Assembly (NCBI RefSeq): GCF_000981895.1 | Contig: NZ_LATD01000200.1 | Coordinates: 1 to 38,452, forward strand | From: Streptomyces odonnellii | Lineage (GTDB): Bacteria > Actinomycetota > Actinomycetes > Streptomycetales > Streptomycetaceae | DNA: 38,452 nucleotides | Direction of reading: 5' to 3' | Shown here: positions 13,396 through 23,329 of the stretch, piece after piece | Position numbering within the stretch: position 1 is the first letter of the stretch | Layout of the letters: each line of letters starts with the position of its first letter | Notes under the pieces: generated by a model | What the model saw: the letters and a program-made list of their open reading frames with translations, nothing else | Databases searched by the model: none | Told to the model about the DNA's origin: nothing | Made by a program: the position numbers and the translations under genes

Positions 13396-16300
13396 TTAGT
13401 TGTCGTAGTCCTTGAAGGCACCGGCAATTCCGGGGATGGCCCCTGCGATCGTATAGATCGGGTGGTACGCCATGCCCCCTTGCCATGCCTCGGCTTGCCA
13501 GGGACTTGGCGCACGCATAGGCTCACGCCATCGTGAAAGCTGACCAAATTTTGCATATCGGATTGCGCTACCTACACCAGCGGTGCCCGCAGTGAAGATG
13601 CCATCGTGTACGTTGGCTCGCCATGAATTAGACCAACCATCTTCGGCTATCCGCTGTTGAGCGCGAATGGCGTAGGCGCCGGCTTGCAAAGCCGTACAAG
13701 ACACCCACCCAACAGCCGGAACGAGACATCCTACTGTCGCCACCACGGACGCTATCATTCCGCGATTCTCAGCCACGAAACGACCTGTAGTCTTGGCGGC
13801 GCTTACGACGGAATCCTTGGCCGCGCTAGTAGCGGCCCCCCAGTTGCCCTTCTTTATGTTGCCCCAGATGCCGTCCTTCTTGCGGCGTTCTGCATCGGCC
13901 TTCGCTTTGGCGGCCTTGGCCTGTGCGGCTTCCTCGGCCTGTACGGCACGCCTCGCGGCGGCTTGGGCTGCTGCGACCTGTGCGGACTTCTTGCCCGTGG
14001 TGGTGATGGCTTTGCCGTTGGTGCCGATGTAGGCGCCGAGTTCGTAGCGGTTTCCGGTGGAGGCGTGAGTGACGTAGCGGGTGGGGTTGTTCTTGCTCGT
14101 GCCGGTACCGCCGATGGGGTATCCGTTGCCGCAGAGGTCCGCAGGGCAGAGGCCGGTGGGGTCGGACTGGGTGACCGGGTTGTTGTGGGCGTAGCTGTAG
14201 GCGTTCATCTGGGCGGGGCTGTCGACGTCGATGACGGGATCGACGGACAGGAAGCGGCCCAGGGCGGGGTCGTATTCGCGGGCCCCGAGGTGGGTGAGGC
14301 CGGTGGAGTCGTTGGTCCCTCCGACGAAACCGCGGGTGCCGGGGAACTGGTCGCTCTGTTCGGAGCGTATCTGCCCGAAGGGGAGCTGCTTGCGGCGGGT
14401 GATGGCGAGGGTGGTCATGCCGACCGCGACCATCGCGGTGCCCTGGTGGTCGGGGAGGAGGAAGGAGAAACCGTTGCTGGTGCGCACGGCGACGGTCTCG
14501 TCCCCGTGGGTGTAGTAGCGGACTGCCTCCTTGGTGCCCGCGCCGGTGACTTTGAGTTCGTTGCCGCCGGGCAGGGTGAGTGTCTGGCTTCCGTCGGCGT
14601 CCTTGGTGATCATGCGGTTGCCGTCGGCGTCATAGAGATAGCTGGTGGCCTTGCCGGCCTCGGTCAGAGTGGCGAGATGGCCTTCGGCATCCCATGTCAG
14701 GTCCTGCGTCCGGGAACCGATGACGCGCTTCTTGGTGTTGCCGGCCGCGTCGTACTGGAACGCGCTGGTGGTGCCGTTCTGCGGGCCTCCGCTGACGCTG
14801 GCCTGCTGGACGGCGTGCGGGAGGTCCGCCGTGGGCTGGGGGTGGGTGTACGTGGTGGTGGCGTCCGAGCCCGCCAGGGCGCCGGTACCGTGTTCGACGA
14901 GCTGGGTGCGGTTGCCGAGGCTGTCGTAACGGTAGGTCTGCCAGTAGGCGTCCGGCCCACCGACCGTGGAGGACGACGGGGCCGAGGTGCAGTCGGTCTT
15001 GGCGGTCCATGCCTCGCTCAGCCGGCCCAGGAGGTCGGGTGTGAAACACTGGGTGTCCACGGTCCTCGCCGTGTCCTGGCCGCTGGCGGTGGTGACGCCG
15101 GTGATGTTGCCCGCAGGATCGTAGGCGTAGGCGGTGTCGTCTATCCGCTGCGGGGCGAGGTCCCGGTCGGTGGTCTGCCGGGTCATGCGGCCGGTGTGCT
15201 CGTCGTAGACCTGGGACTTGTAGACCTTCTTGCCGAGCGTTCCGTACTCGGTGCGCACCGGGCGCGAGAACACATCGTACGACGTTGAGTTGACCAGGGG
15301 GATGGAGCCGGCGGTGGTGAGCAGGGGCAGGTTGCCCTCGCCGTAGACGGTGGTCTGCCGTTCGCTCGGCAGGTCACCGACGGCCGGATGCCTGATCCAT
15401 TCCCGCAGGCCGGTGTACGTGTTGTAGCCGAAGGTCCAGGTGTACGTGCCCGCGAGCGCCCCGGCCTGGGCAGGGACGGTGACAGTGCTGGACGTGGGCT
15501 CGTAGTTGTCGTTGTACGAATCCGTGGCCGTGCGGTACTCGACGCCGTCGATATAGCGGCTGCTGCTGGTGAGCTGGCCCTTGGCGACGGTGTCGTACGT
15601 CCATTCCGCCAGCACGGTGCTGCCCTGCTTGGTCCTCGTCTCGCGGCCGAGAACGTCGTACTCGGTGGTGAGAGTGATGCCGCGGGCATCGGTCGTCGAG
15701 ATCGGCTGCCCGAGGTTGTTGTAGCGCGTGGTCGACCCGCCCTTGTCGGGATCATCGACCGCCACCTTCTGGCCCCGGCTGTCGAAGCTGTATGTCCAGG
15801 TGTTGCCCGCCGGGTCGGTGACCGTGTCCGGCTCGCTGTACTTGCCGTAGGTGTACGCCGTCTTCTGGGAAGTGGTGCGTTCGGCGTTGGTGTATTCGAG
15901 GCGCTCCGTGGTCCTGCCGCGGGCATCGGTGACGACGGTGGTGGCGGTGCCGCCCTTGGGCGGGATCACTGTGGTGCGGTCACCGTCGTAGACGCTGCTG
16001 GTGCGCCACTTCTCGTCGCCGAAGGCCCGGGAGATTGCCGCGGTGACCCGGCCGGCACCGTCATAGATGTTCTCGATGGCAGCGGGGACCTTGTTGTCGG
16101 AGCCACTCACGAGGGAGGCCGAGGGAGCCCCCGTCGCGTAGTAGGACGCGTAGGACTTCCAGGTGAATCCCCGGGTGTCGTACAGCGTCTCCGTGACGAC
16201 CCTGTCCTGGGTGCCGATGGCGGGTGCCTGGGTTTCGCGTTCGCGGAGCAGACCGTCGTAGAGCGTGTACGACGTCGCGTACGAGCCGTCGTACTGCAGC

Positions 16301-19300
16301 GTCTTGGTGGCCACGGCATTGGCGGCGGTCTTGGAGATGGTGTACGTGAACTCGGCCGACGGCTGAGTGGCGTGGTCCGCCTTGGCCCAGCCGGGATTCC
16401 ACACCTTCAGTACCCGGCCGAGTCCGTCGTAGACGGCGTCGGTCCGCTTACCGTTGGTATCCACGTTGGCTGTCGCGACACCGCGCGCGGGGTCGTACTC
16501 CACCGTCTCTGTGAGACCGAGAGGCCGGGTCTCGGTCTTGGACGTCGGGGATTCGACGGTAGTCGGTACGTATGTGGTGGTGGTTGTGTTGTTGTCCGCG
16601 TCGGTGTCGGTCAGCTCACGCCCGTGCTGGTCATAGGTGTACGTGCCGGTCGTCAGGTAACCGGTTCCTTCCGCGTCCTGTTCGTCCAGACGCGTCTGGT
16701 CGCCCTTGGTCGGCGGAGTGGTGAGGCTGGTTGCGTTGTCGTAGTAATACCGCGCCACCGAGATCAGGTCGGCCGGCAGTGACGGTGTGGTGCCGCAGGG
16801 TTTGGCGACCGTCCTGATCTCGGATGCGAGGGTCAGGAGATTTGTATCTGTGTTGCGGGCGTAGCTGGTGGTGGTGCATTCCTCGTCGCCGGTCTTGGCG
16901 GTGTCGCCGAGCCGGGACTCGCTGACGACCTGGCCGTAGGCGTCGAAGGAACGGTCCGTTTTCGTGGTCCGCCAGCCGGAGCCGACGGCGGTACGGGTCT
17001 TCTCCGAGGCGATTCCGGTGGCGTAGGACTTGACCGCCGGCAGCCCTTCCGGCCGGGACTCGGTCGCGGTGGCCGCGGACATCCACGGTTCGTAGCTGGT
17101 CGCGGTGATCAGCTTGCCACCGTCTCCGTCGAACGTCGCCTCTTCCCGGGTCATTCCGGCGAAGACCTCACGGTCGGTGACGGCGACGCCTTCCTGGTCC
17201 TTGACCTGGGCGCCGTCTATACCGCGGAAGTAGCGGTACTCCTTGAGGGTCCGCTTGTCAGCGCCGGCGCCGGTACGGACCTGGAGGCGTCCATAGCCCT
17301 TGCGGTCGTCGTACGTGAGGTGTTTGGCGTCGGTGAACTCGTCGTCCTTGGACTTGGCCCAGGCCAGACCGTCGAGGTAGGAGTAATCGGTCTGCTTGAC
17401 CGGGGCGCCGCCGGTGTTGTCCGACTCCAGGACCTGGGTGACCACGTAGGAGTGGAACCAGTCGAGGTACGGCTCGTAGTCCGCGGCGGGCGCGTCCGGC
17501 GGAGACCATTTGACCGGGTAGCAACGGCGGGTGTTCGAAGCGGGAGAGGGTACATCGCCGGCTTTGCAGTCGGCAGCCGAATAGGTGACGCCGATCGTGC
17601 CACCGGTCTCGGTATCGATGCCGTAGACGCGGTAGCGCACCAGCGGAGGCACCGGGTCGGCGTCACCGCCGGTGGTGGCTCCTTCGACACGGTTGGCCAG
17701 TTGCTGTCCCTTGAAGGTGACCGAGGGCATCGTGACGTCGCCGGTACCGGTGTGGCCGGTGTGGGTGACCGACTTCAGCCACAGTGCGGGGTCGGTCCCG
17801 TCACCGGTGGAGGGAAAGTCGTGGGCCAGCTTCCAGGTGTCGACCGGCTTGTAGACGCCTCCGGTGAGCACCGAGGTGTCGATCTGTGTCAGTCGCTTGC
17901 GGGTCCAGTACGAGGGCGAGTAGCGGTCCTTGCACTCGGTGCCGGAGGCGCAGTACTGGTCGAACGGCACATCCGGCCAGTTCCCCGCGTGAGCGCTGTC
18001 GAAGGTGGTGCACTCGCTCAGGCAGCGTTCGGAGACGGTGAAGTCGACCTTGCCAGCGGCCTGTTTGCCGTACATGGTGTTGGACCGCAGGCCGTAGTCG
18101 ATGCGCTTGAGGTAGCCGCCCCGGGTGTACTCCGTCGCGGTGGAGGCGCCGGTGGTGTCGTTGACGGCACGGCCGTAGAAGTTGGTTTCCTTCTCCCAGT
18201 AGTAGGCCATGGCGTCGGAGTGCGGGTCCACGACATAGTCGAGGTTCCAGCGCCAGGCCTGTTGGCACCACGAGTCCTTGAACGCGTCGGCATGGCACGG
18301 CTCGCCGGACTGGTTGCCGAAGACCGGAACGGTCCAGGTGGAGTTGGTTTCCGCCTTGCCCTCCGCCCAGCCCGGCAGCCGGTTGTAGCCGAAGTAGTAG
18401 CGGGTGCCGTCGGGAGTCGTCACACGCCAGTATTCGCCGTTGTCGTCTCCATTGCCCCGGTTGGAACTCGTGAGCTTGACGGCCTTGGTGCCGTCGTCAC
18501 CCTCCAGTCGCCACTCGCCGTCGGGGTCGTCCTTGACTGAGTCGTCCTTGACGAGGACGGCGGTTTTTCCGCCCAGGTTCAGGACAGCGTTGTCCTTCTT
18601 CCAGCACTGGTCACCGACCTTGCCAGTGGCGTTGCTGTCCTTGGTGTCTTCGGTGCAGGGAATGTAGCGCCGCTCGATGTAGCCGGGCTCCATGGACCAG
18701 CCGTCACCGATCCAGTTGGCCTGGTTGTTGGTGGCCGCTGTGCGGCCGTCCACCGCCTGCGAGGAGTACGCCAGCGAGACGTCCGGCGCCGCCCCGCCCG
18801 GGACCTCGGGGACATCGATGTCGTACGTCCAGGAGAACCCGCCGTTGCTGCCCCCGGCCGACCACGAGGCGGACGGTGCCAGCGGCGAGGCGGTGAAGTC
18901 ACCGGACGCGCCGGACGCAGACGCGGTCACAGCCAGAAGCACCGCTCCTTGACCGGCTGCCAGGCCCGTGACTGAACGTACTGAAGCGGGAGATTTGGCG
19001 ACCGGGGTGCTGTTCCCCAGGTCGGTGGAAGAGGCGGCGGCCAGGGAGACTGGTGCCGACACAGTCCCGCGTTCCGCGTCATTGACCGTCCGGAGAACCG
19101 TGCCCGTACCGCAGCCCTTGATTCCCGGGGTCGTCAACGCGCAGTCCGGCAGCTGCTGCACAGTCAGACGTGATGCCCAGCCACCACCGAAGGACCGCCG
19201 GAAACTGTTGTAGTCGACCTCCACATCGAGCTGCCCCTGCCCGCCCTCCAGGGGCCTGACGGCCAGAAGAACACCGTCAACACCGAGCGCCGACGCGGCC

Positions 19301-19719
19301 TTCCGGTCCAGCACCTGGACCTGCGCCCGCGCAGGGCCTGTCGACGTGGCGCTCTTGGCTCCCGTCCGGCTCAACCTGACGGGGAGAGAACCCGCGCGGC
19401 CCTTGGCCTTGCCGGAGCGCGGAACGTCCATCTGCGTAGTGCCCGCTGCCGGCCAGGCCCGGGAGCGCGTGCCTTCCGGGGTGTTCCGCCGTGTCTGGTC
19501 CGGCCGGGAGATCTCGTGTTCCGTGACCGCGGAAGTGGGAACGGGGTCGGGCTTCTTGACCTTCAGCAGCTCCAGTTCGGCTGCCGCGGCGACCGGGCCG
19601 CCCAGGAGTCCGGCCACCAGATAGGCCACCAGGGACACCGCTATCCAGCGCACGGCCCGTACGCGTCTGTTGGTCGAGCGTATGGAACGGCGACGTGTCT
19701 TTGCCCGCGAACCGGACAC
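13396..19719 (-). CDS. Secreted SpvB/RHS-repeat polymorphic toxin-like protein
   Basis: The product is 2107 aa. The GTG at 19719 is chosen because GGGGGGA lies just upstream (19724-19730) and a signal peptide follows: Arg-rich n-region and hydrophobic core 24-40, cut near AAAAE. Residues about 270-340 are SpvB-like (GGFSWTYDIDVPEVPGG, DVSLAYSSQAVDG, NWIGDGWSMEPGY). Many YD/RHS repeats run through the middle (YDGLGRV, YDALGR-like, YDPAGNIT, YDADGNRM). The RHS core end is GAREYDPALGRF ... NAYSYAHNNPVTQSDPTGL; DPTGL is encoded at 14149-14163 and is the usual self-cleavage and tip boundary. The last 250 aa form a variable tip: an Ala/Lys/Glu-rich helix, a hydrophobic stretch (MIASVVATVGCLVPAVGWVSC) and a C-terminus of unknown fold. 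The RHS shell normally encapsulates a toxin. No nuclease motif is recognised in the tip. Confidence 0.88.
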   Translation of the reverse strand: MSGSRAKTRRRSIRSTNRRVRAVRWIAVSLVAYLVAGLLGGPVAAAAELELLKVKKPDPVPTSAVTEHEISRPDQTRRNTPEGTRSRAWPAAGTTQMDVPRSGKAKGRAGSLPVRLSRTGAKSATSTGPARAQVQVLDRKAASALGVDGVLLAVRPLEGGQGQLDVEVDYNSFRRSFGGGWASRLTVQQLPDCALTTPGIKGCGTGTVLRTVNDAERGTVSAPVSLAAASSTDLGNSTPVAKSPASVRSVTGLAAGQGAVLLAVTASASGASGDFTASPLAPSASWSAGGSNGGFSWTYDIDVPEVPGGAAPDVSLAYSSQAVDGRTAATNNQANWIGDGWSMEPGYIERRYIPCTEDTKDSNATGKVGDQCWKKDNAVLNLGGKTAVLVKDDSVKDDPDGEWRLEGDDGTKAVKLTSSNRGNGDDNGEYWRVTTPDGTRYYFGYNRLPGWAEGKAETNSTWTVPVFGNQSGEPCHADAFKDSWCQQAWRWNLDYVVDPHSDAMAYYWEKETNFYGRAVNDTTGASTATEYTRGGYLKRIDYGLRSNTMYGKQAAGKVDFTVSERCLSECTTFDSAHAGNWPDVPFDQYCASGTECKDRYSPSYWTRKRLTQIDTSVLTGGVYKPVDTWKLAHDFPSTGDGTDPALWLKSVTHTGHTGTGDVTMPSVTFKGQQLANRVEGATTGGDADPVPPLVRYRVYGIDTETGGTIGVTYSAADCKAGDVPSPASNTRRCYPVKWSPPDAPAADYEPYLDWFHSYVVTQVLESDNTGGAPVKQTDYSYLDGLAWAKSKDDEFTDAKHLTYDDRKGYGRLQVRTGAGADKRTLKEYRYFRGIDGAQVKDQEGVAVTDREVFAGMTREEATFDGDGGKLITATSYEPWMSAATATESRPEGLPAVKSYATGIASEKTRTAVGSGWRTTKTDRSFDAYGQVVSESRLGDTAKTGDEECTTTSYARNTDTNLLTLASEIRTVAKPCGTTPSLPADLISVARYYYDNATSLTTPPTKGDQTRLDEQDAEGTGYLTTGTYTYDQHGRELTDTDADNNTTTTTYVPTTVESPTSKTETRPLGLTETVEYDPARGVATANVDTNGKRTDAVYDGLGRVLKVWNPGWAKADHATQPSAEFTYTISKTAANAVATKTLQYDGSYATSYTLYDGLLRERETQAPAIGTQDRVVTETLYDTRGFTWKSYASYYATGAPSASLVSGSDNKVPAAIENIYDGAGRVTAAISRAFGDEKWRTSSVYDGDRTTVIPPKGGTATTVVTDARGRTTERLEYTNAERTTSQKTAYTYGKYSEPDTVTDPAGNTWTYSFDSRGQKVAVDDPDKGGSTTRYNNLGQPISTTDARGITLTTEYDVLGRETRTKQGSTVLAEWTYDTVAKGQLTSSSRYIDGVEYRTATDSYNDNYEPTSSTVTVPAQAGALAGTYTWTFGYNTYTGLREWIRHPAVGDLPSERQTTVYGEGNLPLLTTAGSIPLVNSTSYDVFSRPVRTEYGTLGKKVYKSQVYDEHTGRMTRQTTDRDLAPQRIDDTAYAYDPAGNITGVTTASGQDTARTVDTQCFTPDLLGRLSEAWTAKTDCTSAPSSSTVGGPDAYWQTYRYDSLGNRTQLVEHGTGALAGSDATTTYTHPQPTADLPHAVQQASVSGGPQNGTTSAFQYDAAGNTKKRVIGSRTQDLTWDAEGHLATLTEAGKATSYLYDADGNRMITKDADGSQTLTLPGGNELKVTGAGTKEAVRYYTHGDETVAVRTSNGFSFLLPDHQGTAMVAVGMTTLAITRRKQLPFGQIRSEQSDQFPGTRGFVGGTNDSTGLTHLGAREYDPALGRFLSVDPVIDVDSPAQMNAYSYAHNNPVTQSDPTGLCPADLCGNGYPIGGTGTSKNNPTRYVTHASTGNRYELGAYIGTNGKAITTTGKKSAQVAAAQAAARRAVQAEEAAQAKAAKAKADAERRKKDGIWGNIKKGNWGAATSAAKDSVVSAAKTTGRFVAENRGMIASVVATVGCLVPAVGWVSCTALQAGAYAIRAQQRIAEDGWSNSWRANVHDGIFTAGTAGVGSAIRYAKFGQLSRWREPMRAPSPWQAEAWQGGMAYHPIYTIAGAIPGIAGAFKDYDN

Positions 19720-20110
19720 CGATTCCCCCCATGAAAAGTTCACAGAAATGAAGATCGAAGGGACCTTAGCAGCATGGAATGGGGTAGCAGAAGGCCCCTC
19801 CGTAGTGCAGCTTTCACCTTCAACTGGACGAGATCCGCGCACTATCAGATGTTCGCCGATCCCAAAAGGCCTCAACGCGGAAGAGTTCGAGGCGCTTCGC
19901 TGCCAGAGGCCTCTGGCCTGCACAGATCGGTTCGCTGGCAGCGAGGAGGACCGAAGGAGTCGCACCTCCAAATGCAGCCATGACCGATTTTTCCACTTTG
20001 CCTACTCTGTGAATTCGAGCTCTCCCCTCGGGCGAAAACCCATGGAGCGACGCGATCTCCGGGGTTATAGGGTGCGCGAAGTATTGTGTGGGATCAGAAA
20101 AGGAAGTGTG
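19720..20110. promoter_or_regulatory. Divergent promoter region between RHS and DNRLRE/FG-GAP genes
   Basis: This 391-bp region separates the two large divergent starts. It has a perfect 16-bp palindrome, GCCAGAGGCCTCTGGC (19902-19917), nested at the left end of a longer inverted repeat, CGCTGCCAG ... CTGGCAGCG, with 33 bp between the arms. AT content rises towards the plus-strand start. This looks like a shared operator able to co-regulate both genes; no known regulator consensus is matched. Confidence 0.55.
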
Positions 20111-23100
20111 ATGAGAGACCAACGGAAGAGACAGAGATATGCGACGCTGCGCCGTGTGCCCCTCGCTGTCGCTATCGCTTTGGCGACTGCCACCCCTTTC
20201 ATAACTGCCTTTCCAGCAAGCGCAGTTGACGGTCCATCAAGTTTGGTGGCCAGCAGTACGGACGCTTCGGATGAATCCACAGCGCTGGCCGAGGCCGCCG
20301 AGTCGGGCGAGCCGGTCGAGGTGCTCTCGCGGCGCACCGAGACGTCCCAAGTGTTCGCCAACCCGTCCGGCACTTTCACCGAGGAGCGGTTCGCCACCGC
20401 CCAGTGGGTGCGTCAGGGCAGGAAGCTGGTGGACATCGACACCACTCTGCACCGCGGCGCGGACGGGAAGATCACGCCGAAGGCGACCGGCGTGGGACTT
20501 GAGTTCTCCGGCGGTGGCGGGGGGCCGCTGGCCACCATCACACGTGACGGACGCAGTATTTCCCTGTCCTGGCCGACTCCGCTGGCCCAGCCTGTGATCT
20601 CAGAGGACACAGCCACGTACGCGGACGTGCTGCCGGACGTGGACCTCAAGCTGCGGGCCACGGCTTCTGGATTCGCCCAGCTCCTGGTGGTCAAGACTCC
20701 CGAGGCCGCCGCCAACCCGGAGTTGAGGACCATCTCCTACGGCATGTCCACCGACGGCGTGAATGTCACCACGGACAACTACGGGAACGTCAGCGCGGTC
20801 AACCCGGGTGGCCAGGAGCTCTTCACTGCACCCGCCCCTCGCATGTGGGACAGCACGCAGAGCCGGCCCGGCGCTCGTACAGCCCTGGTGGCAGACGCGG
20901 CTGCAGGTCCTGCCCCCGCCACCGATGAGTTCGAACCCGGGCATGGCGCTCAGCAGGCCGCGATGCCGGTGCGCCTCAACGACGACGCCTTGGAACTGAC
21001 TCCGGACGCGGAGCTGATGACGGGTGATGACACTAAGTACCCCGTGTACATCGACCCGTTCATCGAGGGCTCGCGGCAGTCGTGGACCATCGCCTACAAG
21101 AAGACGCCCACCAGCGCGTACTTCAACGGTGCCGGATGGGGTGGCTCGGGCCACTCCACCAGCGAGGCGCGGGTGGGCTATGAGGACGAGACCAACGGAC
21201 TGGCGCGTTCGTACTTCCAGATGAACTCCAAGAGCCTGTGGAGCACGAACAAGCAGGTCATCTCCTCGACCTTCCGGATCAGGAACACCTGGTCCTGGTC
21301 GTGCACGAAGAAGCCGGTCGAGCTGTGGGGAACCGGCGCCATCAACTCCTCCACCACCTGGAACAATCAGCCCGCCAAGCGGGAGCGGCTCGACACCGTC
21401 ACCGACGCCAGGGGCTGGGGCAGCGACTGCCCCGCCGGGAACCTCGCCTTCGACACCACCGCCGCCGCCAAGGACGCCGTCGCGGGCAAGTGGCCGACCA
21501 TCACCCTCGGTCTCATCGCCGGCGACGAGGCAGACGTGTACGGGTGGAAGAAGTTCGATGCCAAGACCGCGGTGATGTCCACCGAGTACAACACCCCTCC
21601 CGAGGCTCCCATCGGCATGGACACCCTCCCCAGTACCAGGAACGCCTCCGGCTGCAACACCACGCCTTACGGGCTCATCGGCAACACCGACCTCTACGTC
21701 ACCGCAAAGGTCAGCGACAAGGACGGCGGTACGGTCAAGGCCCACTTCAACCTCTGGGCAGCCGGCCACCATCCCAACGACGAACCCAACGGCTTCCTGA
21801 TCGTCGACCAGACCCTGTCCATCACCTCCGGCACCGTCGCCAAACTCAAGATCCCCAAGGCCACACTCAGCAAGTACCTCAGCCTCTCCAACGGCGACTT
21901 CGCATGGAAGGTCCAGGCCCAGGACACCAGGGCCAGCTCGGCCTGGGTACCCGCAGCAGCCTGCCGGTTCATCTTCGATCCCAACCGGCCCAGCACCCCA
22001 CCCGCCATCGCCTCCAGCCAGTTCCCCGACGGCAGTGACGGCTGGCCCTCCACCACCGGCTCCGTCCGTACCGAGGGAACCTTCGTCATCTCCAGCGGCG
22101 GCGTGAGCGACGTCACCACCTACGAGTACTGGACCGACACCGACCCCACCGTCCGTACCGCCACCCCCGGCAGCACCGGAGGAAGCGTCAGCATCAAACT
22201 CACGCCCACCACAGCCGGCTCCAACCACCTCTATGCCCGCAGCATCGACCGGGCCGGCAACAAGTCCGACAGCGCCGACTACCTCTACTACGCCAACGGC
22301 CCCACGCAGGCCGACCAGCCCGGTGACATCAATGGCGACGGCAACCCCGACATGTGGGCCGTCGACAAGGACGGCACCCTCCACCGCTACTACGGCGCAG
22401 GTGACGGCACCCTCACCGACAACGCCAAGACCGCCTCCGACTTCAACTGGACCGGAGTGAAAATCACCCACCGCGGCGACTGGACCGACGACGGCTACGA
22501 AGACCTCATCGCTCTGCGCCCGGACACCGCCACCGGCACCAGCCGTCTTTGGATCCACCCCAACAACGGCTACGGCTTCGCCTGTACCGACTGCTCAGGC
22601 ATCGAATCCGACAGCCGGGAACTCCTCACCTACGATCCGGCCAACAACCACTGGAGCGACGCCGACGCCGTCCTCGCCATCGGCGACGTCGACGGTCCCC
22701 TCGATATCGACAACGACGGCACCCCCGACATCCCCGGCTACCCTGACCTGCTCGTCCGCAACGGGAACCTGCTCTGGCTCTACTACGGTTCCTTCGACAA
22801 CCGGCTCGACACCGACCGCGAACCCATCCTCATAGGCTCGGATAACTGGGGCCGGCAAGACCTCTTCGCCCCCGGTGACACCAACGGCGACGGCCGTGTC
22901 GACCTCGGCTCACGCGACCGCACCACCGGCGACGTGTTCGTCTACCACGGCACCAGCGACGACGGCGACGGTCTCGCCGACCAGACCACCAAGGTCCAGG
23001 CCGGCAGCCAGTTCGCCGTTGCCGCCAATCCCCTGATCACCTCGCCCGGAGACGCCGACCACAGCGGCGCCTTCGACATCTGGTACACCCGCAACACCGA

Positions 23101-23200
23101 CGGGGCAGCCAGCCTCATCGCCTACCTCGAACTCGGCACCGAGAACAAGACCAAGGTCACCGTCGCAGGCGACTGGACCGGCTACCAGGCCATCAGCTGA
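20111..23200 (+). CDS. Secreted DNRLRE / FG-GAP-repeat protein (RHS partner)
   Basis: The product is 1029 aa. The ATG at 20111 has AAGGAAG (20099-20105). The signal peptide covers about 1-36 (VPLAVAIALATATPFITAFPASA). Residues about 60-300 match the N-terminal half typical of actinobacterial RHS toxins (SQVFANPSGTFTEERF, VDIDTTLHRGADG, YADVLPDVDLKLRATASGF, LELTPDAELM). At about 310-500 there is a DNRLRE domain (YPVYIDPFIEGSRQSW, ARSYFQMNSKSLW, AINSSTTWNNQP). Fibronectin/Ig-like sections follow. The C-terminal third has FG-GAP/VCBS-like calcium-binding motifs (DINGDGNPDMWAVD, GDTNGDGRVDLGSRD, GDADHSGAFDIWY). It lacks RHS repeats and a toxin tip. Divergent from the RHS gene, it probably acts with it at the cell surface. 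Confidence 0.85.
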   Translation: MRDQRKRQRYATLRRVPLAVAIALATATPFITAFPASAVDGPSSLVASSTDASDESTALAEAAESGEPVEVLSRRTETSQVFANPSGTFTEERFATAQWVRQGRKLVDIDTTLHRGADGKITPKATGVGLEFSGGGGGPLATITRDGRSISLSWPTPLAQPVISEDTATYADVLPDVDLKLRATASGFAQLLVVKTPEAAANPELRTISYGMSTDGVNVTTDNYGNVSAVNPGGQELFTAPAPRMWDSTQSRPGARTALVADAAAGPAPATDEFEPGHGAQQAAMPVRLNDDALELTPDAELMTGDDTKYPVYIDPFIEGSRQSWTIAYKKTPTSAYFNGAGWGGSGHSTSEARVGYEDETNGLARSYFQMNSKSLWSTNKQVISSTFRIRNTWSWSCTKKPVELWGTGAINSSTTWNNQPAKRERLDTVTDARGWGSDCPAGNLAFDTTAAAKDAVAGKWPTITLGLIAGDEADVYGWKKFDAKTAVMSTEYNTPPEAPIGMDTLPSTRNASGCNTTPYGLIGNTDLYVTAKVSDKDGGTVKAHFNLWAAGHHPNDEPNGFLIVDQTLSITSGTVAKLKIPKATLSKYLSLSNGDFAWKVQAQDTRASSAWVPAAACRFIFDPNRPSTPPAIASSQFPDGSDGWPSTTGSVRTEGTFVISSGGVSDVTTYEYWTDTDPTVRTATPGSTGGSVSIKLTPTTAGSNHLYARSIDRAGNKSDSADYLYYANGPTQADQPGDINGDGNPDMWAVDKDGTLHRYYGAGDGTLTDNAKTASDFNWTGVKITHRGDWTDDGYEDLIALRPDTATGTSRLWIHPNNGYGFACTDCSGIESDSRELLTYDPANNHWSDADAVLAIGDVDGPLDIDNDGTPDIPGYPDLLVRNGNLLWLYYGSFDNRLDTDREPILIGSDNWGRQDLFAPGDTNGDGRVDLGSRDRTTGDVFVYHGTSDDGDGLADQTTKVQAGSQFAVAANPLITSPGDADHSGAFDIWYTRNTDGAASLIAYLELGTENKTKVTVAGDWTGYQAIS

Positions 23201-23207
23201 GCCGTAT

Positions 23208-23249
23208 GGCCAGCCGTGTCCGTACCGTGCCGTACGGGCGCGGCTGGCC
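23208..23249 (+). terminator. Terminator hairpin after the DNRLRE/FG-GAP gene
   Basis: Outer arms GGCCAGCCG (23208-23216) and CGGCTGGCC (23241-23249) enclose a second stem, CCGTAC/GTACGG. It starts 7 bases after the stop codon. Confidence 0.75.
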
Positions 23250-23329
23250 TTCGAGCTCAGGAGCGCTGCCAGACGGCTCCGCTCGATTGCTGGACCGGCG
23301 TTGTCAGTGCCGCGTGCCACGATCGGGTC

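Noticed and set aside
19720..19971. N-terminal extension of the RHS frame beyond the GTG at 19719
   Set aside because: It would put about 84 residues in front of a signal peptide, and the RBS supports the GTG at 19719.
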